From positions 1-23,807 of the forward strand of contig JAGZKI010000039.1 of NCBI GenBank assembly GCA_018365265.1: a stretch of DNA of 23,807 bases, in the 5' to 3' direction. Both the position numbers and the translations under genes were made by a program. This document shows, one piece after another, positions 13,543 through 21,694 of this stretch. This stretch comes from Streptococcus parasanguinis (GTDB lineage: Bacteria; Bacillota; Bacilli; Lactobacillales; Streptococcaceae). The notes below the pieces were generated by a model. That model had not been told where the DNA came from, did no database searches, and was given only the letters and a program-made list of their open reading frames with translations. Within the stretch, counting starts at the first letter, position 1, and each line of letters starts with the position of its first letter.

Positions 13543-13980
13543 CTATTTAGAGAATTCTTCCGATACTTCAATATTCCCCATCACCCAATTGGACATCTTT
13601 TTGCCTTTGTCTTTATAAGGGTTAGGAGGAAACAAGGTGAAAGGGGGGATGCTGGCATCTGGGAAGAATAGTTCTACGCTTATCGTTCGCTCGCGATTAT
13701 GATTGACGTAGGCTGTAAAATAGATATGGTAATGTCCACTCACATCACCACCATTATCATACTCTCCTCTAGCAGTATTTGGCAATAAGGTAACAGATTC
13801 TATGTCCTGCTTTTCCCGGGCTAAGTTTGCGATGATCTCACGCTTAATAGCAGTCTCATGATTTCTGACGAAATTCCCATCATCACTATATCCAGGATGC
13901 TCACTAAGAGAATAGAAAACAAGGACCATCAGAAAGGGTAGAGAAATTAAAAAAATGATTAGCTTATTTGATTTTAACAT
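13543..13980 (-). CDS. Membrane-anchored extracytoplasmic protein of unknown function
   Basis: A 145-residue protein with an N-terminal signal anchor (about 6-25) and no lipobox. The outer domain is about 115 residues and carries NTARGEYDNGGDVSGHYHIY, followed by strands (FTAYVN, ERTISVELFF) and a Pro-rich loop (PPFTLFPPNPY). It has the look of a small single-domain surface protein such as an immunity or accessory protein, but no named family is recognised. A GAGGAA ribosome site precedes the ATG, and the gene follows the DUF443-like gene by only 9 nt. Confidence 0.75.
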   Translation of the reverse strand: MLKSNKLIIFLISLPFLMVLVFYSLSEHPGYSDDGNFVRNHETAIKREIIANLAREKQDIESVTLLPNTARGEYDNGGDVSGHYHIYFTAYVNHNRERTISVELFFPDASIPPFTLFPPNPYKDKGKKMSNWVMGNIEVSEEFSK

Positions 13981-13989
13981 GGAGGTTCC

Positions 13990-14649
13990 TCATTCATTTT
14001 CATCTTTTGACAACTCCTCAATTTTAATCAACGATAAGGTCTTATAATACTCTGGAATTTGTGGCATTCTCATGATCACAAAACCAAACCACGATATAAT
14101 ACCATTCACAATTAACAATGCCCCTTCGGTACCATTACTAGTTCCGATAAAAAAACTCAAACAAACAATATTGGCCACTACTGTGATATACCAGTCGATC
14201 ATTCGTTTCCCTTTTGGTTCAAACACAAGACGATAGTATTTACTATCCTGAGGAATTCTCGAGTCAAATGTCCGTTTGGCACGTTTTCCATACCAAACGG
14301 CCATTAGATAGGATAAAATCATTGAGAACGCAAAGATTCCTAATTTCAAAATTATTTGTTGACTGACTCCCCAGCTGATAAACGCCTTTTTCATGAACCT
14401 ATAGGAAATACCGACCAGTGGTTGAACCATAATGGCTATTGTTGATGTTCCTAACCGAGTTTTAGATTTTATTTTAAAACTATCATTGGAAGGAGATAAC
14501 TCAACCATATTAGCAGTAACTTTCTTAGGAAGCCAACCCAAGAAATAGGTTTTTCCTTTTATCGAAGTAGAATCTAAAATAAATTTTTTATTGTTATACT
14601 CAACGATTCTAAAAACTGCTATATTCGAATATTTAAATTTTAAATCCAT
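13990..14649 (-). CDS. DUF443-like integral membrane protein
   Basis: A 219-residue protein whose N-terminal 60 residues are soluble (SNIAVFRIVEYNNKKFILDS, then FLGWLPKKVTANMVELS) and are followed by about four to five transmembrane segments. The N-terminal pattern R-I-V-x-Y-N-N plus a W(L/F)xPKK motif resembles the staphylococcal DUF443 'tandem five-TM' proteins, which occur in repetitive membrane-protein clusters of unknown role. The match is from memory and is moderate. It has only a weak GAAAG ribosome site. The downstream gene begins 9 nt after its stop. Confidence 0.75.
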   Translation of the reverse strand: MDLKFKYSNIAVFRIVEYNNKKFILDSTSIKGKTYFLGWLPKKVTANMVELSPSNDSFKIKSKTRLGTSTIAIMVQPLVGISYRFMKKAFISWGVSQQIILKLGIFAFSMILSYLMAVWYGKRAKRTFDSRIPQDSKYYRLVFEPKGKRMIDWYITVVANIVCLSFFIGTSNGTEGALLIVNGIISWFGFVIMRMPQIPEYYKTLSLIKIEELSKDENE

Positions 14650-14700
14650 ATTTATCTTTCTAACTTTATCAGAGTCAAATTACCCCTGAGTTAAAAGAAT

Positions 14701-14809
14701 TTATTCAATTTCACGAATACCTTCAAATGTGACAATTCCAATTTTATAATGCATCCGATAATACTGCAGACATTTCAACTCGGCGGTTGCTTTTTTCGGT
14801 TTCGTTCAT
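14701..14809 (-). pseudogene. Frameshifted micro-ORF
   Basis: The ATG at 14809 follows a strong GGGGGAG ribosome site that overlaps the stop of the upstream gene. As read, the frame gives MNETEK and 15 further residues before a stop at about 14744. If the run of six A residues (14790-14795) had one fewer, the frame would continue to the TAA at 14701-14703 and give a 35-residue peptide ending KIGIVTFEGIREIE. This may be a true indel, slippage in the A-run, or a sequencing error. Function unknown. Confidence 0.4.
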
Positions 14810-14818
14810 AAACTCCCC

Positions 14819-15478
14819 CTACTGTATAAAGATTGTTAAATCTAGCTGAACTGTCTTAGCCTTCGAATTCAATTGGATTGTAATCCCATAAATCGAGCCA
14901 CTAGAGTACCTTACTCTGATTCTACAGGTTGTGTCCTCTGGTAAATCGTACTTGCTTTTGAGTTTTTTGAAGAACTCAGAGTAATTTTCAGGCTGGTAGA
15001 TAATATCGCTCAATTCAGTTTCAGCACTCTTAAAAGTTTCTTTCACATCTAAAGAAGCGAAATAATCTCTTTGTACTACCAAATTAAGAATTTCTTCGTC
15101 AAACAGAGGTTCTAACTTCGATTCGTACTGTAATCTCCCATTAGAGTACGTAACAGGAACTGTTTCTTTATTATCCCCAATTTTTATTGTATAGTCACCC
15201 TTAATGTCAGATTGGGTAGTATCTAAGAATACTTCATAATCCTTTACTACGTTTCCACTCTCTATATAAATACTATTTTTGTATAGCTTTAATCCCGTAA
15301 AATCTTTCTTGTCTTGTTCTAAAAATTTAAATAAAGGTTCAAACGTTTTTTCAAATTCGTACTGTTCCTTTGTTCTGTTTTTGGGAATGGTTTCACCACC
15401 AAATCCATTAAGGAATGCTAAAGTATACAGAGCAATTCCTACAAACATTATCCATAAAAGCCATTTAAATTTTTTCAT
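14819..15478 (-). CDS. Membrane-anchored extracytoplasmic protein of unknown function
   Basis: A 219-residue protein with one N-terminal hydrophobic anchor (about 5-25) and no lipobox Cys. The remaining about 190 residues are mixed alpha/beta, highly charged and presumably outside the membrane (YDLPEDTTCRIRVRYSSGS and TIQLNSKAKTVQLDLTIFIQ at the end). I do not recognise a family. The overall layout (anchor plus a single compact domain, in a run of small membrane proteins) resembles streptococcal immunity proteins such as those for type VII toxins, but that is only analogy. It has a good AAGGA ribosome site and starts 40 nt after the toxin gene with no terminator between, so it may be read from the toxin-antitoxin promoter. 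Confidence 0.75.
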   Translation of the reverse strand: MKKFKWLLWIMFVGIALYTLAFLNGFGGETIPKNRTKEQYEFEKTFEPLFKFLEQDKKDFTGLKLYKNSIYIESGNVVKDYEVFLDTTQSDIKGDYTIKIGDNKETVPVTYSNGRLQYESKLEPLFDEEILNLVVQRDYFASLDVKETFKSAETELSDIIYQPENYSEFFKKLKSKYDLPEDTTCRIRVRYSSGSIYGITIQLNSKAKTVQLDLTIFIQ

Positions 15479-15518
15479 ATTTCCTTATTACTCTCTTTTA
15501 AACACAAAGTCCTTCAAT

Positions 15519-15857
15519 CTACTTATAAAAAATCTTGACCCAATCCTGCTTTGCACTTAGGATACGAGCAACATACACCCTATGCTTCTCCATATAATAA
15601 AATGCGAGATAGTTCTCTATTGGCATATATCGATAGGGTTTTCCATCATTCGTCATCTCACCATAGCCTCGGCTTGATACCAGAGGACAGGCTTCTGGAA
15701 ACAGTTCTAGGGTCTCAAGAGCACTTAATAGCAAATCGACTTTGCCATCTGCAGCTTGCTGGCTATAAAAATTCACAAGAATATAGTCGTGAATGTCACG
15801 CAAGTCCTGCTTAGCCTGATCTGCAAGAAAGACCTGATAGCGTTTCAACTTAGTCAA
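15519..15857 (-). CDS. ParE/RelE-type toxin
   Basis: A 112-residue toxin of the RelE/ParE superfamily: an N-terminal strand and helix (RYQVFLADQAKQDLRDIHDYI), a helical hairpin rich in Leu (LLLSALETLELFP), then the C-terminal sheet (YRYMPIENYLAFYYMEKH and VYVARILSAKQDW). The layout favours the ParE branch (gyrase poison) over mRNA-cleaving RelE, but this is uncertain. It has no ATG. The TTG at 15857 is chosen because AAAGGA lies 8 nt upstream; the TTG at 15863 would be too close to it. It overlaps the antitoxin's 3' end by 8 nt, the usual translational coupling of such pairs. Confidence 0.85.
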   Translation of the reverse strand: MTKLKRYQVFLADQAKQDLRDIHDYILVNFYSQQAADGKVDLLLSALETLELFPEACPLVSSRGYGEMTNDGKPYRYMPIENYLAFYYMEKHRVYVARILSAKQDWVKIFYK

Positions 15858-16143
15858 GACCAAATTCCTTTCTCACATCGGCTACAGAAGTAACTTTTCC
15901 TTGAGCGATTTCCTGGTGCCCCACTAAAATCTCCTTCTTCAAATCCTCAAAGGCCACTTGATACTGCGTGTTCTGCAAATCACTCGAAACAAAATCTTCT
16001 GGATCCACAGTCCCGTTGGCAATTTTTCGAAGTGCTGCATTTAGGACATCTGACACCGAAATTTTTTGATCCGCAAGCACCTCTTTTGTTTTCTGGTAAA
16101 ACATCGCATCTGCTCGAAAATTCACTGCTTTCGTGTTTGCCAT
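15850..16143 (-). CDS. RelB/DinJ family antitoxin
   Basis: A 97-residue protein. The N-terminal ribbon-helix-helix is typical of RelB/DinJ: VNFRADAMFYQKTKEVLADQ followed by SVSDVLNAALRKIA. It binds DNA as a dimer and represses its own promoter. The C-terminal half (about 50-97) is acidic and helical and would wrap the toxin. The ATG at 16143 is preferred because AAAGGAGAGG lies just upstream; the longer frame starts at 16164 without a ribosome site and would begin inside the operator. A near-perfect palindrome covers the leader (16158-16180). Confidence 0.88.
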   Translation of the reverse strand: MANTKAVNFRADAMFYQKTKEVLADQKISVSDVLNAALRKIANGTVDPEDFVSSDLQNTQYQVAFEDLKKEILVGHQEIAQGKVTSVADVRKEFGLD

Positions 16144-16157
16144 TTCTACCTCTCCTT

Positions 16158-16180
16158 TGTACATACAATTTGTATATACA
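16158..16180 (-). promoter_or_regulatory. Palindromic operator of the toxin-antitoxin module
   Basis: TGTACATACAA (16158-16168) and TTGTATATACA (16170-16180) form an 11+1+11 palindrome with a single mismatch, 15 nt before the antitoxin start. Candidate -35 TTGACT (minus strand, near 16215) and TATGGT or TAGTAT -10 elements lie just upstream. Autoregulation by the RHH antitoxin is the obvious reading. Confidence 0.65.
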
Positions 16181-16296
16181 TACTACCATAAGATAGAGAG
16201 GGGAATCAAGTCAAAAATGGATTCTTCTTTCACTAAATATAAGTTGGAATAGATAAGAGAGCTGAGTTCATAACTGGTGATAAATAATTTTGACAG

Positions 16297-16329
16297 AAAA
16301 AGGTGATAGATTATTCTGTCTATCACCTT
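16297..16329 (-). terminator. Intrinsic terminator of the alpha/beta hydrolase gene
   Basis: A perfect 11-bp stem AAGGTGATAGA (16300-16310) / TCTATCACCTT (16319-16329) with an 8-nt loop, followed on the minus strand by TTTTT. Confidence 0.9.
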
Positions 16330-16352
16330 GTGTTTTGTATTTGCGAAATTTC

Positions 16353-17126
16353 TTATTTTCCCTTTAAAAATGGTACCACCAAATCAATCCACTCTTGAGG
16401 CAGGTAAGCTGATAAATAGCCATGGTTATAGCCCTTTGCTTCATACAGGATCGTGTTGGGATGTAGCTGATGAAATAATTTCGCTGATGCTTTCACACAG
16501 TTCAATTCTTTTTCACCATAGATATACAGAACCTGGGCCTTACTAGCAGAAATCGTGTCCTTCAACTTGTAACGCCCCATATAGGTTTTGTAAATGGTCA
16601 CCAATGTTTTGATAGGTGTCCTTGGCAGATCCTCTAAATAATATGCTTTTATTTCCTCTGGATAAGCCAGTTTAGGATAGAGTTTGTCCATCATGCTTAA
16701 TTGAAGTTTGCAAGAGAATTTACTGAACATCAATTTACCAAATAGAGCTACTAGAAAGATGCTGATTTTAGCTAGCTTTGGTTGAGGAATACAGAGGCTT
16801 CCGTCTATGATGACCTTCTCAGCTATCTCGCTGTCTAAGGATAAAAGCTCCATGGCAATTTGACCACCAAGTGAAACGCCACCAATCGCAAACACCTTTC
16901 CACCACAGTTTGCTTTGACATAGTCTAGGATCTCCAAAGCAGAATCTTCAGTAGAAACATAATCGAGTTGATATTCTTCGCCGTGGCCATTCAAAGTAGG
17001 TAAAATAACATGGTAGTCTTCTGACAAGATCCGCGCTTGACGAAGATAATTCCACCAAGAACTGCCACCGCCATGTATCAGCAAGATAGAAGGCAAATTC
17101 CTATCACCAAATTCATGGAATTTCAT
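16353..17126 (-). CDS. Alpha/beta hydrolase
   Basis: A 257-residue cytoplasmic serine hydrolase. The oxyanion loop HGGGSSW (18-24), the nucleophile elbow GVSLGG with S85, and the catalytic histidine H235 (YNHGY) are visible. The acid is probably in YGEKE (202-206), where Glu rather than the usual Asp occurs. A helical lid with Met/Phe/Leu-rich segments (about 118-165) suggests a hydrophobic or lipid-like substrate. AAGGAGT precedes the ATG. It lies downstream of the ABC gene by 143 nt and ends in a strong terminator. The substrate is unknown. Confidence 0.88.
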   Translation of the reverse strand: MKFHEFGDRNLPSILLIHGGGSSWWNYLRQARILSEDYHVILPTLNGHGEEYQLDYVSTEDSALEILDYVKANCGGKVFAIGGVSLGGQIAMELLSLDSEIAEKVIIDGSLCIPQPKLAKISIFLVALFGKLMFSKFSCKLQLSMMDKLYPKLAYPEEIKAYYLEDLPRTPIKTLVTIYKTYMGRYKLKDTISASKAQVLYIYGEKELNCVKASAKLFHQLHPNTILYEAKGYNHGYLSAYLPQEWIDLVVPFLKGK

Positions 17127-17269
17127 GTTTAAACTCCTTACTGTGAGACTTTCACTAGATACATCCCTCGTTTGACGTAATTGTAATGATATTTTTAGAT
17201 AGAGTTTTTATTATCTATGCCACAAAAAAGAATGAACCTACCACTCCTTTCTGAAATCTATACCTCCAC

Positions 17270-18811
17270 TTATTTCTCCAGTTTTATCACCTTATCATAG
17301 CGCTTCAAGTCCTCTTCACTATAGTGATGAATCACTTCTACGAGTGCTTGAGGGAGGGAGAAGAGAAGTTCACTGATTTTCTCTTGATTTTTAAAGTCCA
17401 GATTGGCTTTGACCTCATCAGCTAGGATAAATTGGCGATTGTGATAAAGAGCACGGGCAATTTCCAAGCGCTGCTTCTCACCGCCTGACAGAGTCTGGTT
17501 GCTAAGGTTTTTGTTTTGAAGAGCTTTCAAACCAGTTTGATACAGGATTTCGTCCATCCTTACAGTATCAAGTTCTTGTCCCAAAGCAATATTTTCCTCT
17601 AGGCTCAAACCATCAAAGATATGACTAGACTGGAGAATGTAAGCTCCTGCCTGATAGAGTTCATCCGAGGTTAGCTCTTGCCCATGGTAGCGAATCCGAC
17701 CATGACTAGGCTCAATTTCACCATAGATTAGGTTCAGTAAGGTTGTTTTTCCTGACCCACTTTCTCCGATAATGGCAATCTTTTCCCCTACCTCAATAGT
17801 AAGGTCACAAGGGGCTAGGATTTCTTGACCATCACGCTCTACACTGACTTTCTCTAACTGAATAGGAAAGACGGAACCTTCGAGAACAGAAGGCATATCC
17901 AAGTCTACTCCCAACAATTTTTGATATTTATCACAGAGAGACTTGGCTGATTTTCTAGTATTGATAAAGTAAGATAACTCCTGAAATTGATAGCCAATAT
18001 TATACGATACGAGGTAAATCCCTACAAAGCTAGCTGCAGATAGGTAGTTATAATAGGTCATGAAACCACCAATGACAATAGGCGCAACAGAACAAAAAGC
18101 ATCAATTCCATTGATAAAGAGACTATTTATAGTCCGCTGCTTTTCATAGGCGATTTCTTCCTTTAGAGCCTTGTGCAAATCTTTAGAGAACAGTTTGTAA
18201 AACAAGCTTTGTCCCCGATAATACCGTATGGAACGAGAACCTGCGATCATATTGGTTGCTTGAGAGACATAGGCTTGATTAGCTAAGGACTTCTCCTTCG
18301 TAATTTCATCCAAACGTTTGGAGCCAATTCCACTACAAAGGACAGGTATCGAATAAAAAATGATAAAGAGCAGACCAAGATAAAAGTTAGTCCAAAGAGC
18401 ATAACAGATAGAGACTATTGTAAATCCCAAAGAAGAAATGATAATAACAGTCGGCTCAATATAATTATCTTCTAGCTGTTTTACATCATTTTCCAAGTAT
18501 GACAAAACTTCTTCATCTGCTATCCGACGGCTATATAAGAAAGTCTGAAAGATAGCCTTCTTAATACCCGACTTGAAGTCTGTCAGCACTCGTGCATAGT
18601 AATAACGTTTCCCTGCCAAACCCAGCAAGAGAATCAGATTTCCAACAATCCCCCAAAACAAGACCTGCCATAGCAAATGCAACTGGTGATTTGTAAAACT
18701 GGAGACAATATACTGAATCAAAGCTGGTGTAATGATAGCCTCCAGCCAAGTAATCATAATCGCTATAAAATAAAAGAATAAGTGCTTCTTGGTTACATAA
18801 GATCTAAGCAT
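17270..18811 (-). CDS. ABC exporter half-transporter (permease-ATPase), short form
   Basis: A 513-residue fused membrane-ATPase subunit. Transmembrane helices occupy about 1-290 and the nucleotide-binding domain about 315-513. Walker A is GESGSGKT (349-356), the Q-loop is around ILQSSH (392-397), the signature is LSGGE (441-445), Walker B FILADE (461-466) and the H-loop is H495. All catalytic residues are present, although Walker B is followed by VKANLD instead of the usual ATSALD. Exporters of this type move peptides, lipids or drugs and work as dimers; the exporter unit upstream (19136-20818) is a possible partner but lies across a 324-nt gap. GGGAGG precedes the ATG. Confidence 0.9.
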   Translation of the reverse strand: MLRSYVTKKHLFFYFIAIMITWLEAIITPALIQYIVSSFTNHQLHLLWQVLFWGIVGNLILLLGLAGKRYYYARVLTDFKSGIKKAIFQTFLYSRRIADEEVLSYLENDVKQLEDNYIEPTVIIISSLGFTIVSICYALWTNFYLGLLFIIFYSIPVLCSGIGSKRLDEITKEKSLANQAYVSQATNMIAGSRSIRYYRGQSLFYKLFSKDLHKALKEEIAYEKQRTINSLFINGIDAFCSVAPIVIGGFMTYYNYLSAASFVGIYLVSYNIGYQFQELSYFINTRKSAKSLCDKYQKLLGVDLDMPSVLEGSVFPIQLEKVSVERDGQEILAPCDLTIEVGEKIAIIGESGSGKTTLLNLIYGEIEPSHGRIRYHGQELTSDELYQAGAYILQSSHIFDGLSLEENIALGQELDTVRMDEILYQTGLKALQNKNLSNQTLSGGEKQRLEIARALYHNRQFILADEVKANLDFKNQEKISELLFSLPQALVEVIHHYSEEDLKRYDKVIKLEK

Positions 18812-19135
18812 AACGTATAAACCTCCCGAAGTTATTTACCAACTTAGATAGTCTTTCTTTGATCTCTTTGCTGGGATACAAACACTTTAAAAATATTTCA
18901 TTCAAAGATTTCTATGCTACTTCCAGCAGAATTACAGATGCAACATGATGCGTTTGCGGGAGTTCAAAGCTCCAGTGGAGCTTTGAAGCTTCTCGCCTTG
19001 AAATGAAAAAGCGAGATTTTAACTACGTTTTACCAACAAACTTACACACTCGACATGTGGTGCTAGTAAACTTCTATAATATATAATGAAAATAATAGAG
19101 TATTTTATAAAATTATACTATAAAACGAAAGAGAA
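18812..19135. other. Non-coding interval with two hairpins
   Basis: No credible gene is present. A perfect 11-bp stem TTCAAAGCTCC-AGT-GGAGCTTTGAA lies at 18963-18987 and a second stem TCTCGC/GCGAGA at about 18991-19016; neither has a T-tract on the minus strand. The 19070-19130 part is very AT-rich with several TATAAT-like strings. On the minus strand a frame ending IKERLSKLVNNFGRFIRYA stops (TAG) across the start of the downstream ABC gene, possibly the tail of a lost coupled gene. Confidence 0.5.
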
Positions 19136-20818
19136 TTACACACTCAACTCAAACAACTTATAAAACTCACCTCTCCTATCCATCAAGTCACTAAAAGAAC
19201 CATCTTCAACGATGACGCCTGCTTTCATAAAGAGAATTCTATCGTATCTTTTCAAAATGTTCTCATTCAACTTGTGGGTGACTACAAGTGCAGTTAAATC
19301 TTGAATATCCAAGATTGAATTTTCAATTTCAGTAGTTACTTGATTATCCAAATATGAGGTTGCCTCGTCCAATAATAAGATTGGTGTTTTTCGAATCAAG
19401 GCACGCGCAATACTAAGTCTTTGTTTTTGTCCTCCAGATAGATTTGAACCATTCTCTCCACATAAAGTTTGTAGACCGGATTCATTTTCTAAAACATAAC
19501 TTTCTAAACCTGACTGCTGTACAGCTTGATTTATTTCCTCATCAGTAAAGGATTGATTAAGAGTAATATTGGCTCTTAAAGTATCATCAAAGATATAAAC
19601 ATCTTGTTGAACAATCGTCATTAAGTTATAAAGGCTCTCTGCTGAAATAGCTTGTATATCTTGATTATCAATTAAAATATGTCCACTTGTTACATCATAA
19701 AAACGCAGTAATAGATTGAGCAAAGTTGATTTCCCACTCCCTGACATTCCTACAATTGCAATTTTTTCCCCTTTTTGAATCTTCAAAGATAAATGATTAA
19801 AAATTTTTTCTTCAGTATTAGGGTAAGAAAAGTCTATATTTGAAAAAGAAATAACATCATCGAAATATTCTTTCGTTTCACCAGTCTGAAGCTCGGTTAC
19901 ATCTTTTACCTCAAATGCATCTAGTGTTGTCTGACCTTCACGGAATTTACTTATTCCCATTCCAACTTCATTTAGTGGCATTACTACAAAATTGACCAGT
20001 TGAACAATAGCTGTTACACTCCCAATTGTGGTAGAGCCATTAAATACGAGATACATCCCTCCACCAAAGGCTACCAAAAAAACAATCATCCCTGAAAGCT
20101 GTGAAATAACATTAGCTAAAACATCAAATTTCCCTTTTATAAAATTTATTTCATCAAATTTTTCACTTTCATGACTATAATCCTTACAGATAGCATCTTT
20201 CACATTAAAACTTTTAATAACAAGAAATCCTGCTAAAATATCTTTAACTTTAGCTAAATACTTCTGATCGGCAATCATAGCACTATTTTGTAGAGAGGCT
20301 GATTTTTGTCCAATAAATCCTGAAACCATCATTGGAATAATGCTAGCAATGATTACTAATAAGGTCAAAAACCAATTACCTATAAACATAGCTAGGAGTG
20401 AAAAAATCATTAAGGAAAGGTTTTTTGAAATATTAAAATACTGGTGTAGATAATCTTGCTCGATTTTCTTCATATTTTCGGTTAATACAGAAATAAACTT
20501 TCCTGATTTTTCTATAGAAAAGTCTCTATAATCGCTATCTAAAATAGATTGGAACACCTTGTTTTTGTATCTTGACATTATTTGCCTAACAAGTTTATTT
20601 TTCAATCGAAGAGATATAAAGTTGAGTCCTGCATAGATGAAAATAACAGTAGCCCCTATTAGTACCGCTTGAGTTAAGGCTTCTTCATTTTGGGACATGC
20701 CACTATCAATAATACCTTTAATAGAATAAGCAAAAGCAACGTTAGTTAAAGGGACCAGTATATTAAATATCATGAAAGCATAAAAAGCCTTCTGATGGTT
20801 CTTTATCAATTGTTTCAT
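19136..20818 (-). CDS. ABC exporter (permease-ATPase) of the TetR-linked operon
   Basis: A 560-residue half-transporter: six-helix membrane domain (about 10-290) and a C-terminal ATPase. Walker A GMSGSGKS (357-364), Q-loop VQQD (403-406), signature LSGGQ (460-464), Walker B ILLLDE followed by ATSYLD (480-491) and H515 in the H-loop are all canonical. It resembles exporters for peptides, bacteriocins or drugs. It starts 2 nt after the BcrA-like gene, with TAAGG and GAGG just before the ATG, so it is translated as part of the same operon. No peptidase C39 domain is fused to it. Because it is complete in catalytic residues it could act as a homodimer or pair with the 513-residue subunit downstream. 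Confidence 0.92.
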   Translation of the reverse strand: MKQLIKNHQKAFYAFMIFNILVPLTNVAFAYSIKGIIDSGMSQNEEALTQAVLIGATVIFIYAGLNFISLRLKNKLVRQIMSRYKNKVFQSILDSDYRDFSIEKSGKFISVLTENMKKIEQDYLHQYFNISKNLSLMIFSLLAMFIGNWFLTLLVIIASIIPMMVSGFIGQKSASLQNSAMIADQKYLAKVKDILAGFLVIKSFNVKDAICKDYSHESEKFDEINFIKGKFDVLANVISQLSGMIVFLVAFGGGMYLVFNGSTTIGSVTAIVQLVNFVVMPLNEVGMGISKFREGQTTLDAFEVKDVTELQTGETKEYFDDVISFSNIDFSYPNTEEKIFNHLSLKIQKGEKIAIVGMSGSGKSTLLNLLLRFYDVTSGHILIDNQDIQAISAESLYNLMTIVQQDVYIFDDTLRANITLNQSFTDEEINQAVQQSGLESYVLENESGLQTLCGENGSNLSGGQKQRLSIARALIRKTPILLLDEATSYLDNQVTTEIENSILDIQDLTALVVTHKLNENILKRYDRILFMKAGVIVEDGSFSDLMDRRGEFYKLFELSV

Positions 20819-20820
20819 CC

Positions 20821-21558
20821 TTAATCTACCTCATAATTCTTAATTTCATTTAGAAAATGTGACATAAAATATTCTTCTAAGTCAATATTCTCTCTCCTAA
20901 TCTCTTTCATAGAAACCTGTTCTACCATTTCTCCATTTTTGATAAAACCAATTTTATCTGCTATCTGTGAAATTTCCGATAATATATGACTCGATATTAG
21001 AATAGTAATTCCATGCTCCTTAGAAAGCGACAACAAAAGATTTCGAATTTCTTGAATTCCTATTGGATCTAAACCATTGATTGGCTCATCTAAAATTAAC
21101 AATTTAGGTTTTGTTAGAAAGGCACGAGCTAAACCAAGCCTTTGCCTCATTCCTAACGAAAAATCTTTTACTTTTTTAGTCGTATTCTTTAATCCGACCA
21201 TTCTTAAGGCTCTTATTATATCTGATTCAATAATATTTTTCCCCATATACTGAGCGTGAATTTCCAAAATTTCTTTTGCAGTGTAATTATCATAAAAAAT
21301 TGGTGATTCAATAATACTTCCAATCTGACTTAGGATTTCTTCTCTGTGTTCTTGTAGATTTTTCCCAAAAATTTCAATACTACCTGATGTAATTGTTGAT
21401 AAGGATAACATACATTTCATTAACGTTGTTTTTCCAGCACCATTCGGTCCTAAAAAACCATAGATTTCGCCTTCAGCAATTTGAAGGTTGATCCCACTTA
21501 AAATTTCTTCTTTATCAATTGTTTTAAAAACTTCTTTTATTTCAACAATATTTCTCAT
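20821..21558 (-). CDS. BcrA-like ABC transporter ATP-binding protein
   Basis: A 245-residue cytosolic ATPase of the bacitracin/lantibiotic-immunity (BcrA/NatA) type. Walker A GPNGAGKT (37-44), signature FSLGM (133-137), Walker B LLILDE (153-158) followed by PINGLDP, and an H-loop SSH near 188 are visible. It should power the ABC-2 permease encoded just upstream. I chose the ATG at 21558 because it gives the usual N-terminus of the family; a TTG at 21594 with GGGAG upstream would add 12 residues. The gene is followed after 2 nt by the exporter gene. Confidence 0.9.
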   Translation of the reverse strand: MRNIVEIKEVFKTIDKEEILSGINLQIAEGEIYGFLGPNGAGKTTLMKCMLSLSTITSGSIEIFGKNLQEHREEILSQIGSIIESPIFYDNYTAKEILEIHAQYMGKNIIESDIIRALRMVGLKNTTKKVKDFSLGMRQRLGLARAFLTKPKLLILDEPINGLDPIGIQEIRNLLLSLSKEHGITILISSHILSEISQIADKIGFIKNGEMVEQVSMKEIRRENIDLEEYFMSHFLNEIKNYEVD

Positions 21559-21694
21559 TTCTATCTCTCTTTCTATATCCAGCTTTAAATGCAAGAATTT
21601 TTCTCCCGGAGCATAAATACTAACTTATACAGTCTCTTTTTTTTATAGAAATCATCAAGGAATTATCACTTTCCTTCGATTGAACTCAACTATG

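Noticed and set aside
18812..19135. BOX-type pneumococcal repeat
   Set aside because: The hairpins and flanks do not match the boxA/boxC sequences I know.
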